Shown here in pieces: positions 1 to 5,977 of a DNA stretch of 5,997 bases. The stretch covers positions 1-5,997 of the forward strand of contig CALARM010000935.1 in the NCBI GenBank assembly GCA_937888925.1. Reading direction: 5' to 3'. The translations under genes were made by a program, and so were the position numbers. Below the pieces are notes generated by a model. That model made no database searches, was not told the DNA's origin, and saw only the letters and a program-made list of their open reading frames with translations. The DNA is from an uncultured Synergistia bacterium. GTDB taxonomy: Bacteria > Eremiobacterota > SpSt-956 > JAKJGF01. Numbering within the stretch: position 1 is the first letter of the stretch; every line of letters begins with the position of its first letter.

Positions 1-109
1 TGTCAAGAAGAGTAGTATTTAAAGGTAAAGTTAAACTTTTCTCCGTTGAATTTTCATCATAGTTTTTTGTTTCTGTATTATTTTTTACATCACTACCAGG
101 ACCAGTCAT
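1..109 (-). CDS. Start of an unidentified protein, cut by the left window edge
   Basis: An open minus-strand frame without stops runs off the left edge. I start it at the ATG at 109-107 because an AAAAGGGG ribosome binding site (124-117) sits 7 bases upstream. The visible 36 residues begin M-T-G-P-G-S-D-V and are polar and Asn/Thr/Glu/Lys-rich, ending in a slightly hydrophobic P-L-N-T-T-L-L-D. There is no signal peptide or recognisable domain. The same frame stays open upstream, with further ATGs at 247 and 262 and no stop until 307-305. A longer start is therefore possible, but I see no ribosome binding site for either, and both ATGs lie in the inverted repeat. The disordered-looking start resembles in style the N-terminus of the nucleotidase-like gene at the other end of the window, but no function can be assigned. 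That it is a real gene is likely rather than certain. Confidence 0.45.
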   Translation of the reverse strand, partial: MTGPGSDVKNNTETKNYDENSTEKSLTLPLNTTLLD

Positions 110-245
110 AATTTTACCCCTTTTATCTTTATGATATAACTTTTCAGCTATCAGAAGATTAATATTACTGATCTGACCATAAGCATCTACTGAATTGTTT
201 GTAATATATAACTGATAGCTCCTATCTAAATGTTCTCTAACAGCC

Positions 246-262
246 ATGACCGTAACGGTCAT
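246..262. repeat. Near-perfect palindrome, 8-bp arms around one base
   Basis: ATGACCGT and ACGGTCAT are exact reverse complements flanking a single A at 254. As RNA or cruciform it would form a 7-bp stem with a 3-base loop. It lies in otherwise AT-rich DNA and next to two other repeat structures, which suggests it is part of one composite element or a dimeric protein-binding site rather than chance. Its ATG on the plus strand and its two ATGs on the minus strand create open frames that need not be real. Confidence 0.7.
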
Positions 263-272
263 AACGAAGTAT

Positions 273-287
273 GAGGATCTGTTCCTC
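273..287. repeat. Short inverted repeat, 5-bp stem with 5-base loop
   Basis: GAGGA (273-277) and TCCTC (283-287) are reverse complements around the loop TCTGT. It is weak alone, but lies 10 bp from the 246-262 palindrome and 5 bp from the ACGCGTT tandem repeat. It has no following T-run on either strand, so it does not read as a terminator. Confidence 0.4.
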
Positions 288-292
288 CCGTC

Positions 293-316
293 ACGCGTTA
301 CGCGTTACGCGTTACG
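293..316. repeat. Tandem heptamer repeat, three ACGCGTT units plus a partial
   Basis: Three exact copies of ACGCGTT occupy 293-299, 300-306 and 307-313, followed by a partial ACG at 314-316. Each unit contains the palindrome ACGCGT, so the array can pair with itself in several registers. CpG-rich sequence here stands out sharply against the surrounding AT-rich DNA. Similar CGTTACG-type runs are often seen between genes in environmental genomes, where they generate spurious Arg-Tyr-Ala-Leu peptides. That comparison is from memory and the function is unknown. Confidence 0.8.
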
Positions 317-619
317 ATTCTCATATAAACTTAATACTGAAAAATTAACTGAAAAAAAGTCTCTTTTAAAAAATTTCTACTGGAATATATATTATATTAT
401 AAATCCTTTACAAAAAATAAACAGTGAGATTAGATACATTAACAGCGAAGTTGCTTCGAATATATTCAGGCAGAAGTACCTGTTCAATAAAAATCACACA
501 TCCTGTAGATTAAATATTATTAAAAGAACATATTTGTGATATTATCCTGTATAATTATATACCCATATTTAGCTTTTTCTATACTTCCAAATAGAATTTG
601 GCCATTAAAAGAAATCTTA

Positions 620-647
620 TTGAAAAACAATAAAATTATGATAAAAT
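620..647 (+). promoter_or_regulatory. Candidate sigma-70 promoter for the three-gene membrane operon
   Basis: A TTGAAA -35 box (620-625) is followed after 16 bp by a TAAAAT -10 box (642-647). The -10 box is preceded by TG one base upstream (639-640), giving an extended -10. Transcription would begin near 654 and leave a leader of about 34 bases containing the AGAGGAG ribosome binding site of the 688 gene. The region is AT-rich, so chance matches are expected, but the position, spacing and extended -10 agree. A second TATAAT at 647-652 overlaps it. Confidence 0.5.
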
Positions 648-687
648 ATAATTATTGTAAAATTTCACAGAAAGAGGAGTTTTTTTT

Positions 688-1110
688 ATGGGAGAAGAAA
701 CATATGCAATCGAAAAATCTTTTGAATTACAGGAACAGGATAGAGCACTCGGCGCTTTTTGCTACGGAGGAATACTCTTAAACCTGGTTACAGGCATAGG
801 AGGACTTATTGTACCTCTTTATGTGCTTATATCGGAAAAGAAAAACACACCGCCTTTAAAACTCCATGCCATACAATCTCTTGCAAGTCAGGGAGGATTT
901 TATATTATTACCGTTCTGGCATGGGGACTGGTACAAATAATTACTAATTTTACTTGTCTCGGCTTATTGCTGGCCATACCTCTGGGACTTTTACTGCCTC
1001 TTGCCTGTGTTGGAGCAAATCTTTACTGGGCTTATAAAACTTACCAGGGACAAAGTTTTACCATACCTTTTATTTCGGATTTTGTGACAAAACAGTTTAA
1101 AAAAGAATAA
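688..1110 (+). CDS. DUF4870/Tic20-like small integral membrane protein
   Basis: A 140-residue, mostly hydrophobic protein. A short charged cytosolic N-terminus (1-20) leads into a first hydrophobic segment at about 22-49. A polar loop follows (S-E-K-K-N-T-P-P-L-K-L-H-A-I-Q-S-L, 49-65), then membrane segments at about 68-88 and 90-117 and a C-terminal tail with G-Q-S-F-T-I-P-F-I-S-D-F. The loop with a His-Ala-x-Gln-type motif after the first segment and the Gly-x-x-(aromatic/hydrophobic)-x-x-P-F tail are typical of the DUF4870 family, distantly related to Tic20. Family members lie in the membrane and have no established enzymatic role. The start is well supported: AGAGGAG (673-679) lies 8 bases before the ATG. 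It is the first gene of an operon, with the next gene beginning 9 bases after its stop. Co-transcription suggests it works with the two zinc-ribbon proteins. Confidence 0.75.
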   Translation: MGEETYAIEKSFELQEQDRALGAFCYGGILLNLVTGIGGLIVPLYVLISEKKNTPPLKLHAIQSLASQGGFYIITVLAWGLVQIITNFTCLGLLLAIPLGLLLPLACVGANLYWAYKTYQGQSFTIPFISDFVTKQFKKE

Positions 1111-1119
1111 GGTGATGTT

Positions 1120-2412
1120 ATGAGTTCCGGCTTTTTATGGAAACCGCCCGATGGTTATGAAGAAGTAAAATCGGCAGTTCCGGGGATTACAGTATTTGCT
1201 CCTGTACGTGAAAATTCTGAGATAAGGGAAAAAGTCAAAAAATTCGAATGTCCTCAGTGCGGAGCAGATACAAAATATAATGTATCTGCCGGAGGAGTGG
1301 CATGCGAACACTGCGGTTATGTAAAAGCTGTAGAAGCAAAACATGAAGGCATTTCGGCAGAACAGTTTGAATTTACTGTTGAAACAATGAGTGAAGCAGA
1401 ACAGGGATGGGGCGTGACACGACAGGAACTTCACTGCAATAACTGCGGCGCCGAATTAACACTTATAGAAGGAGAAATCTCTACAAAGTGCCCTTTCTGC
1501 ACTTCAAGTAAGGTAAATATTCAGACTGCAAAGTCTGATACATTGAGACCCCGTTTTCTTATTCCTTTTAAAATAAAACCTGAAGATACGGGAATAAAAG
1601 TAAAGGAATGGCTTAAAAAAGGCTGGTTTCATCCGAAAGAACTGTCCCAATCTTCAGATGTAAATAATTTCAGCGGTATTTATATGCCGTTCTGGACATT
1701 CGATGCAGACGTATCCTCTAAATGGGAAGCGGAGGTAGGTCATGAAGAAAGTGAAAGATATTATGATTCCGATGCAAAAGAATATAAAACAAGAACTGAA
1801 ATACACTGGCAGTGGAAAAGCGGTTATGTAACGCTTAATCTGGATGATATCCTTATAAGCGGCAGTTCCTCTACAAGCCGGGTTATACTGGAAAAACTCT
1901 ATCCTTTTGAGTTAAAAGATCTTGTGTCATATAATCCTGATTTTCTCGCAGGGTGGAAGGCTCAGGCCTATGATGTAACTCTCATAAAAGCCTGGGAAGA
2001 CGGTAAAACTACTATCAGAGAAAAGGCAAAAGGAGCCTGTTACAGAGATACCGGATCGAGTCATGTACGTAATTTCACAATGACGGCAGATCTGGCAGGT
2101 GAAAAATGGCGTTATATTCTCCTTCCTGTCTATATTTCCGCCTATATGTTCAGAAATAAAGTCTATCAGGTTATGGTAAACGGTCAGACAGGGAATGTCG
2201 CCGGGCAGAGACCTGTCATATGGTGGCAGGTATGGGCATTAATAGTCCTGATGCTGTTACCCGGAGGGTTACTGGGATTGATAGGATTACCTCTGTTATT
2301 TCTCGGCGGAGTCGGCATTGTTCCTCTTATTCTGGGATTTATTTTGCTCATCTTCGGCATTACAGGTTCAGTATGGATACATAATTACGCAGTCAATGAG
2401 GAGGCTTCATAA
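1120..2412 (+). CDS. Membrane-anchored protein with two zinc ribbons
   Basis: 430 residues. Two Cys4 zinc ribbons lie near the N-terminus: C44-x2-C47/C62-x2-C65 and C106-x2-C109/C124-x2-C127. A middle domain follows, marked by L-I-P-F (147-150), the P-F-W-T-F-D strand (190-195), W-E-A-E (202-205), L-V-S-Y-N-P-x-x-L-A-G-W (268-279) and I-L-L-P-V-Y...V-N-G-Q-T-G-N-V-A-G (333-362). Two hydrophobic segments at about 368-388 and 391-418 end in a short cytosolic-looking tail. This order fits the family usually labelled TFIIB-type zinc-ribbon protein and sometimes misnamed primosomal protein N'. It has no helicase motifs. The Bacillus YdjG protein of the PspA/flotillin-linked ydjFGHI cluster is a possible distant analogue. 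The ribbons probably bind zinc structurally in the cytosol; partner and function are unknown. The start has AAGGTGAT (1109-1116) just upstream. The next gene overlaps by one base. Confidence 0.8.
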   Translation: MSSGFLWKPPDGYEEVKSAVPGITVFAPVRENSEIREKVKKFECPQCGADTKYNVSAGGVACEHCGYVKAVEAKHEGISAEQFEFTVETMSEAEQGWGVTRQELHCNNCGAELTLIEGEISTKCPFCTSSKVNIQTAKSDTLRPRFLIPFKIKPEDTGIKVKEWLKKGWFHPKELSQSSDVNNFSGIYMPFWTFDADVSSKWEAEVGHEESERYYDSDAKEYKTRTEIHWQWKSGYVTLNLDDILISGSSSTSRVILEKLYPFELKDLVSYNPDFLAGWKAQAYDVTLIKAWEDGKTTIREKAKGACYRDTGSSHVRNFTMTADLAGEKWRYILLPVYISAYMFRNKVYQVMVNGQTGNVAGQRPVIWWQVWALIVLMLLPGGLLGLIGLPLLFLGGVGIVPLILGFILLIFGITGSVWIHNYAVNEEAS

Positions 2413-3509
2413 TGGACAGACCGCCGTTACCTTCGGTTCAAATAGTAGAAAATACTGACAATTCCTGGTGTGATCATCTTATTTCAGCAGGGTGTGTTAA
2501 ATGTGGCCACGCCCATCTTATAGCAAAAGAATTTCTGGAACAGAAATGCCCCTGCTGTTATGAAGGGAACCTTGAAAGCCAGCCTGCCAGACTCAGAAAA
2601 GAACCTCCCGAATATATAATCCCCTTCACCAAAACAAAGGAAGATATAAAAACTGTAATTGAAAATTTCACGAAAGGTATATGGTTAAAACCGGACGATT
2701 TCAATCATGCTAAAATGCTGGAAAGGCTCCTTCCTGTATACAGACCTGTCTGGCTTATAGACAGTGATATGAAAGGCTTCTGGAAGGCAGAGGTGGGATT
2801 TGACTATCAGGTAAAAAGCTCACAGGAAAATTTTGACGGAGGTCAGTGGAAAACAAAAGAGGTTATTAAAACAAATACGAAATGGGAGCCACGAACAGGG
2901 GAACTGTGCCGCCATTACGATAATATAAATGTGCCTGCATCAAGTGATCACGTAAAAATAACAGAGCTGACAGGTGACTATGATCTTACCTGTTCCAAAC
3001 CTTATTCACAGTATGAAAAACTGAACATTACTATCAGAATCCCTGATTTAATTCCGGAAAACATATGGCCTGATGTAAAAAATTCTATGGATAGCAAAGC
3101 TTCGGAAGAATGCAGGGTTGCTGCTTCTGCTCAGCATATAGGTTATTTTACATTCAATGGCAATTATGAAAATCTCAACTGGACACAGCTTCTTTTGCCG
3201 ATCTATTCCACCTGTTATAAAGATGATAAAGGTAAATACCACCCTGTATATATAAACGGCCAGACAGGCGCCATAGGAGGTATAAGGCTTGCTTCTCAGA
3301 AAAAAGGGTGGCAATGGAGCGGAGGTCTCCTTCTTACAGGTATTATTACTTTTATTCTTGGCCTGCTTATCGGAACAGTAATTCCGCCTCTTGCACTTGT
3401 CGGTGCTTTCCTTATACTTCTGTCTTTTATTCCTTCAATACTCTCTATTTTCCCTGTAATTTCTACATGGAGATGGAATAAAAAACAGAAGGAAAAGAGG
3501 TTCATTTAG
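2412..3509 (+). CDS. Diverged paralogue with one zinc ribbon and a membrane hairpin
   Basis: 365 residues, evidently a paralogue of the preceding gene. One Cys4 ribbon remains (C28-x2-C31/C46-x2-C49). It is followed by Y-I-I-P-F (68-72), a W-L-K-P-D-D-F element (91-97), P-V-Y-R-P-V-W-L-I-D (108-117), W-K-A-E-V-G (124-129) and L-L-L-P-I-Y...I-N-G-Q-T-G (260-286). Two membrane segments sit at about 303-323 and 325-350, then a basic tail W-R-W-N-K-K-Q-K-E-K-R. The first ribbon of its neighbour is missing, and the segment corresponding to the L-A-G-W motif is unrecognisable, so the middle domain has diverged most. The ATG overlaps the preceding stop as TAATG. GAGGAGG (2398-2404) lies 7 bases upstream, so translation is probably coupled. 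The basic tail predicts a cytosolic C-terminus. It likely pairs with its neighbour in one membrane complex; the role is unknown. Confidence 0.75.
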   Translation: MDRPPLPSVQIVENTDNSWCDHLISAGCVKCGHAHLIAKEFLEQKCPCCYEGNLESQPARLRKEPPEYIIPFTKTKEDIKTVIENFTKGIWLKPDDFNHAKMLERLLPVYRPVWLIDSDMKGFWKAEVGFDYQVKSSQENFDGGQWKTKEVIKTNTKWEPRTGELCRHYDNINVPASSDHVKITELTGDYDLTCSKPYSQYEKLNITIRIPDLIPENIWPDVKNSMDSKASEECRVAASAQHIGYFTFNGNYENLNWTQLLLPIYSTCYKDDKGKYHPVYINGQTGAIGGIRLASQKKGWQWSGGLLLTGIITFILGLLIGTVIPPLALVGAFLILLSFIPSILSIFPVISTWRWNKKQKEKRFI

Positions 3510-3519
3510 AGGTAATGTA

Positions 3520-3547
3520 TTGATTTTTAAAGATAAAAAGATATAAT
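3520..3547 (+). promoter_or_regulatory. Candidate promoter of the DUF433-DUF5615 module
   Basis: A TTGATT -35 box (3520-3525) and a perfect TATAAT -10 box (3542-3547) are separated by 16 bp. Transcription would begin near 3554, almost at the ribosome binding site, giving a very short leader. This implies the toxin-antitoxin pair is expressed separately from the upstream membrane operon, although no terminator is visible between them. Confidence 0.5.
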
Positions 3548-3554
3548 TAAATCA
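3521..3554. promoter_or_regulatory. Possible operator: inverted repeat bracketing the promoter
   Basis: TGATTT (3521-3526) and AAATCA (3549-3554) are exact reverse complements separated by 22 bp. They start inside the -35 box and end just beyond the -10 box. Between them lie two copies of AAAGATA (3529-3535 and 3537-3543) at an 8-bp period. Toxin-antitoxin pairs are commonly autoregulated by the antitoxin at such sites, so this is a plausible operator. Six-base AT-rich arms also arise by chance. Confidence 0.25.
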
Positions 3555-3568
3555 GGCAGGTGATTATT

Positions 3569-3799
3569 ATGAAAACAAGAATTACAGTTAATCCTCAGAT
3601 TCATTTCGGTAAGCCCTGTGTATCAGGCACCAGAATCCCTGTTCAGAATGTACTTGAACTGGTTCGTGAAGGATTTACTTTTCAGGAAATAATAAAAGAT
3701 TATTATCCTGATCTTCACATAGAAGATATTCGGGCCTGTATACAGTATGCAATTGATATTGTATCATCTGAAGATATACATTTAGAGGCAAGTGCATGA
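3569..3799 (+). CDS. DUF433 family antitoxin-like protein
   Basis: A 76-residue protein of the DUF433 family, whose members usually act as the antitoxin partner of a PIN-like nuclease and carry a helix-turn-helix. The diagnostic run G-K-P-C-V-S-G-T-R-I-P-V (14-25) is followed by the family helices V-L-E-L-V-R-E-G (28-35), F-Q-E-I-I-K-D-Y-Y-P-D-L (38-49) and I-E-D-I-R-A-C-I-Q-Y-A (51-61). An upstream in-frame GTG at 3560 would add three residues. However, AGGCAGG (3554-3560) sits 8 bases before the ATG at 3569 and overlaps that GTG, so 3569 is the better start. The stop overlaps the next start as ATGA, the usual coupling of antitoxin and toxin translation. By family it should bind and neutralise the downstream nuclease and may repress its own promoter; neither is shown by sequence alone. 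Confidence 0.88.
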   Translation: MKTRITVNPQIHFGKPCVSGTRIPVQNVLELVREGFTFQEIIKDYYPDLHIEDIRACIQYAIDIVSSEDIHLEASA

Positions 3800-4155
3800 A
3801 TTTTCTTTTAGATCAGGATGTGTATGCCATAACAGAAAAGTTTCTCAAAAATCTTGGCCATAATATTATAACTGCCAGAGAAATAAATTATTCTCAGGTA
3901 AGCGATCTGGATTTACTTCATAAAGCTCAGGAATTAAAAAGAATTCTTGTAACCAGAGACAGGGATTACGGGAGTCTTGTTTTCGTTATGAGTTCTGGGA
4001 CAGGAGTAATTTACCTTCGTGTTTCTCCTTCAAATATAATAGATGTGCATAATCAACTTGAAAGAGTTATTACATCTTATTCTGAAGAAGACCTGAAAAA
4101 ATCCTTTGTTGTAGTTGATAGGAATAAATACAGACTCAGAAAATTGAACTTATAG
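3796..4155 (+). CDS. DUF5615 PIN-like nuclease, probable toxin of the pair
   Basis: 119 residues, a usual length for the DUF5615 PIN-like family. Acidic residues of the PIN-type metal site are visible in order: D6 and D8 in F-L-L-D-Q-D-V, D37 and D39 in S-D-L-D-L-L, and D55 and D57 in V-T-R-D-R-D-Y-G. The first strand, the G-H-N-I-I-T-A motif (21-27) and the R-I-L-V-T-R-D-R-D-Y-G-S-L-V-F block (49-63) match the family closely. All expected acidic positions are present, so it appears intact. Related proteins are Mg-dependent RNases, and pairing with DUF433 is the standard toxin-antitoxin arrangement; its actual target is not known. It begins inside the antitoxin stop (ATGA, 4-base overlap) and has no strong ribosome binding site of its own, consistent with translational coupling. 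The last codon is 85 bases from the end of the converging nucleotidase-like gene. Confidence 0.87.
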   Translation: MNFLLDQDVYAITEKFLKNLGHNIITAREINYSQVSDLDLLHKAQELKRILVTRDRDYGSLVFVMSSGTGVIYLRVSPSNIIDVHNQLERVITSYSEEDLKKSFVVVDRNKYRLRKLNL

Positions 4156-4240
4156 TGAGATAGATAAGGTGCAATGCCAGAAATATCTGAAAGATTTCGA
4201 TTTAAAGAAACTTTTTATTTACGAAGAAAGCAAAACTTGA

Positions 4241-5926
4241 TTATGCCTGAAGGGTTTTAATTCTTCCCTCTTCTGCAGAATTAATCTGAACCTTATCTTT
4301 TATATAATCTGCCACAATGAGTCTTATTTTTCTTCCGTCTTCTACAGAGCCTTCATCTCTGCCGGCCATAAGGGAATTCCAGTTACCAAGAATATAGGAA
4401 GTGGCAAGTTTATAATTTTTATTTCCCTCAAGAGGTTTGTCTCCAACGAAAATATCTGACACCCTCTCCCCTTCAGGTTTCTTCGGGTCATAGGTCATAT
4501 TCAATCCGGAAACCTGGTAGAGGCCCTGAGTGTTTTTAGGGCCCAGCAATTTACTCACACCGTCTTCCAGGATTTTCTTTATTGTTTCTCCCGTCACAGA
4601 CCATGTTTCTACCGATGCATCAAGGGATTTTCCCATCCATAGACTGGTTTCTGTGAGATCCTCCATTGTAATCTCACCTTCCGGGAGAACACTGGGAGGC
4701 GGATTTTTTCTGTCTGTAGCAAAAAAATTACTGTCAAGGAGTACAACATCTGCCTGAGTTTCCTCCCTTATAGCATCTGTCACCAGATTGCCAAGGGTAG
4801 AATCAGTCGGCGTTTTTATGTCATGAATTAATTTTTTATTTAAAAACCCCAGTTTTTCCGAAAGTATTGTATTTTCTTCCATGACATATTTATCTTTTAT
4901 TGTCTTTACATCTTCATCAATCGGTGATTTTCTGTCCACAGGAATCAATTTATGTTCTATAGAAACAATCTTCCCTGTTCCCCTGTCAAATGTTAAAGAC
5001 AGATCGCCCAGATATAAATCATCTGTATTTACATCCGTGTGGGCACCTATGCCGGCATGGACGATTCTTGTGCCGTTTACTTCGACTTTTTCTTTTGTAG
5101 GGGTATGGGTATGACCTCCTATGATAAGATCTATGCCGGGAACCTCCCTGGCAATATCTTTATCGGATGTAATCTTTTTATGTGCTTCATTTGGTTCAAG
5201 GCCCAGGTGAGACACGAGTATAATATTTTTAATCCCTTTTGCTTTTACTTCTTCCACAGATTTTTTGACTGCTTCCAGAGGGTCTGTAAGGATTAAATCC
5301 TTCACTTTACCGGGGTCTACCATAAGATCTTTCTTATCAGGTGTCCTCACACCTATAAAGGCAATCTTTATACCTTCTATTTCTGCGGTAGCGTACGGAG
5401 CAAGGCCTTTTGTATTTGCTCCCAGGAATGGGAAATTAGCCCTTCCTATGAGTGCTTTTCCTGTTTCAAGTCCTCCGTCATCATAAAAATGATTGCCTGT
5501 TATGGCAAGGTCGCAGTCTCTGTTATTCATGAGATCTATTTCTTCCCTGCCTCCTGAGACTATGGAATGAAATCTGTAACCCTGTGCGGCATCACCTGCA
5601 TCAACCCAGAATTCATCAGGTTCTATAAGAGTGGATACAGAGGCCATATTGCCATGAATATCATTTGTATGTTTCATGTTAAGGACTATTTCTTTATCGG
5701 AAACTGTTCCCGTTATATGTTTTTCCGTCTTATATCCTTCTATATCGAGCGTAACAGGAAGAGTAACTGAAGATTTGTGTTTAAAGGTAAGGAAATCTTC
5801 TTTTTTCGGCTCATGGGAAGATATAGTGACAGAATCATTTACAGATAAACTATCTTTTTCAGATTTATTTTTTATTGTTTTTGTATCATATTCATGTTTT
5901 GTATAATTTATTCTGTTTATATTCAT
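4241..5926 (-). CDS. Soluble metallophosphatase/5'-nucleotidase-family protein with polar N-terminal tail
   Basis: 561 residues. The metallophosphatase domain (about 81-335) keeps the dinuclear metal motifs: N-D-I-H-G (D89, H91), D-A-G-D (D112), G-N-H-F-Y-D (N145, H146, with D149 as probable catalytic partner), S-H-L-G (H240) and G-G-H-T-H-T (H272, H274). A 5'-nucleotidase C-terminal domain follows (about 372-545), with D-S-T-L-G-N-L-V-T-D-A-I-R, G-E-I-T-M-E-D-L and V-S-G-L-N-M-T-Y-D-P. The family hydrolyses nucleotides or related phosphoesters, normally outside the cytoplasm. This protein has no signal peptide. It starts with about 45 polar, disordered-looking residues ending near S-V-T-I-S, then a probable beta segment. 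The usual Gly-Gly-Gly-x-Arg loop is replaced by S-N-F-F-A-T-D-R, and the two aromatic base-stacking positions appear absent, so a nucleotide substrate is uncertain. GGAGGGG (5941-5935) lies 8 bases before the ATG. Confidence 0.85.
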   Translation of the reverse strand: MNINRINYTKHEYDTKTIKNKSEKDSLSVNDSVTISSHEPKKEDFLTFKHKSSVTLPVTLDIEGYKTEKHITGTVSDKEIVLNMKHTNDIHGNMASVSTLIEPDEFWVDAGDAAQGYRFHSIVSGGREEIDLMNNRDCDLAITGNHFYDDGGLETGKALIGRANFPFLGANTKGLAPYATAEIEGIKIAFIGVRTPDKKDLMVDPGKVKDLILTDPLEAVKKSVEEVKAKGIKNIILVSHLGLEPNEAHKKITSDKDIAREVPGIDLIIGGHTHTPTKEKVEVNGTRIVHAGIGAHTDVNTDDLYLGDLSLTFDRGTGKIVSIEHKLIPVDRKSPIDEDVKTIKDKYVMEENTILSEKLGFLNKKLIHDIKTPTDSTLGNLVTDAIREETQADVVLLDSNFFATDRKNPPPSVLPEGEITMEDLTETSLWMGKSLDASVETWSVTGETIKKILEDGVSKLLGPKNTQGLYQVSGLNMTYDPKKPEGERVSDIFVGDKPLEGNKNYKLATSYILGNWNSLMAGRDEGSVEDGRKIRLIVADYIKDKVQINSAEEGRIKTLQA

Positions 5927-5971
5927 ATCATAATCCCCTCCGAAAAATAGATAATAAATTTCCTCTATTTT

Positions 5972-5977
5972 ATTATA
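5972..5977 (-). promoter_or_regulatory. Candidate -10 box of the nucleotidase-like gene
   Basis: A perfect TATAAT reads on the minus strand at 5977-5972, 45 bases before the ATG. Its -35 box would fall at or beyond the right edge of the window and cannot be judged. An 8-bp inverted repeat (ATAATAAA at 5951-5958 and TTTATTAT at 5969-5976) overlaps the box, but being purely A/T it may be chance. Confidence 0.35.

Larger units (their letters stand above)
110..619. other. Long AT-rich intergenic region with one GC-rich repeat patch
   Basis: This stretch separates the minus-strand gene at the left edge from the plus-strand operon starting at 688. Apart from the repeat patch at 246-316 it is very AT-rich. 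Open frames in it, such as plus-strand 246-539 and 536-781, translate to low-complexity Ile/Asn/Lys/Tyr-rich peptides without ribosome binding sites or domain motifs, so I treat them as noncoding. I see no tRNA, riboswitch or small-RNA structure in 317-619, only short chance hairpins. Promoters for the divergent left-edge gene should lie here, but the AT-richness prevents a unique choice. Confidence 0.5.

Noticed and set aside
446..458. CGAAG-TTG-CTTCG hairpin as a terminator
   Set aside because: The stem is only 5 bp and no T-run follows on either strand.
246..539. Plus-strand open frame of 97 codons
   Set aside because: It starts inside the palindrome, translates the tandem repeat into Arg/Tyr/Leu-rich sequence and then low-complexity Asn/Lys/Ile. 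It has no ribosome binding site or domain motif.
536..781. Plus-strand open frame of 81 codons
   Set aside because: It overlaps the well-supported DUF4870-like gene in another frame, has no ribosome binding site, and its sequence is typical of translated AT-rich noncoding DNA.
1120..2412. Reading the two-ribbon gene as primosomal protein N' (priA)
   Set aside because: Homologues sometimes carry that name, but there are no helicase Walker or DEAD-type motifs and the C-terminus is a membrane hairpin.
3560..3568. GTG at 3560 as the start of the DUF433 gene
   Set aside because: It overlaps the ribosome binding site. The ATG at 3569 has ideal spacing and matches the usual family N-terminus.
4204..4220. 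AAAG-AAA-CTTT followed by a T-rich tract as terminator between the converging genes
   Set aside because: The stem is 4 bp and nearly all A/T, too weak to terminate. I see no better candidate in the 85-bp gap.
4530..5906. Several plus-strand open frames opposite the nucleotidase-like gene
   Set aside because: They are antisense to a gene with intact family motifs throughout, and show no motifs or ribosome binding sites of their own.
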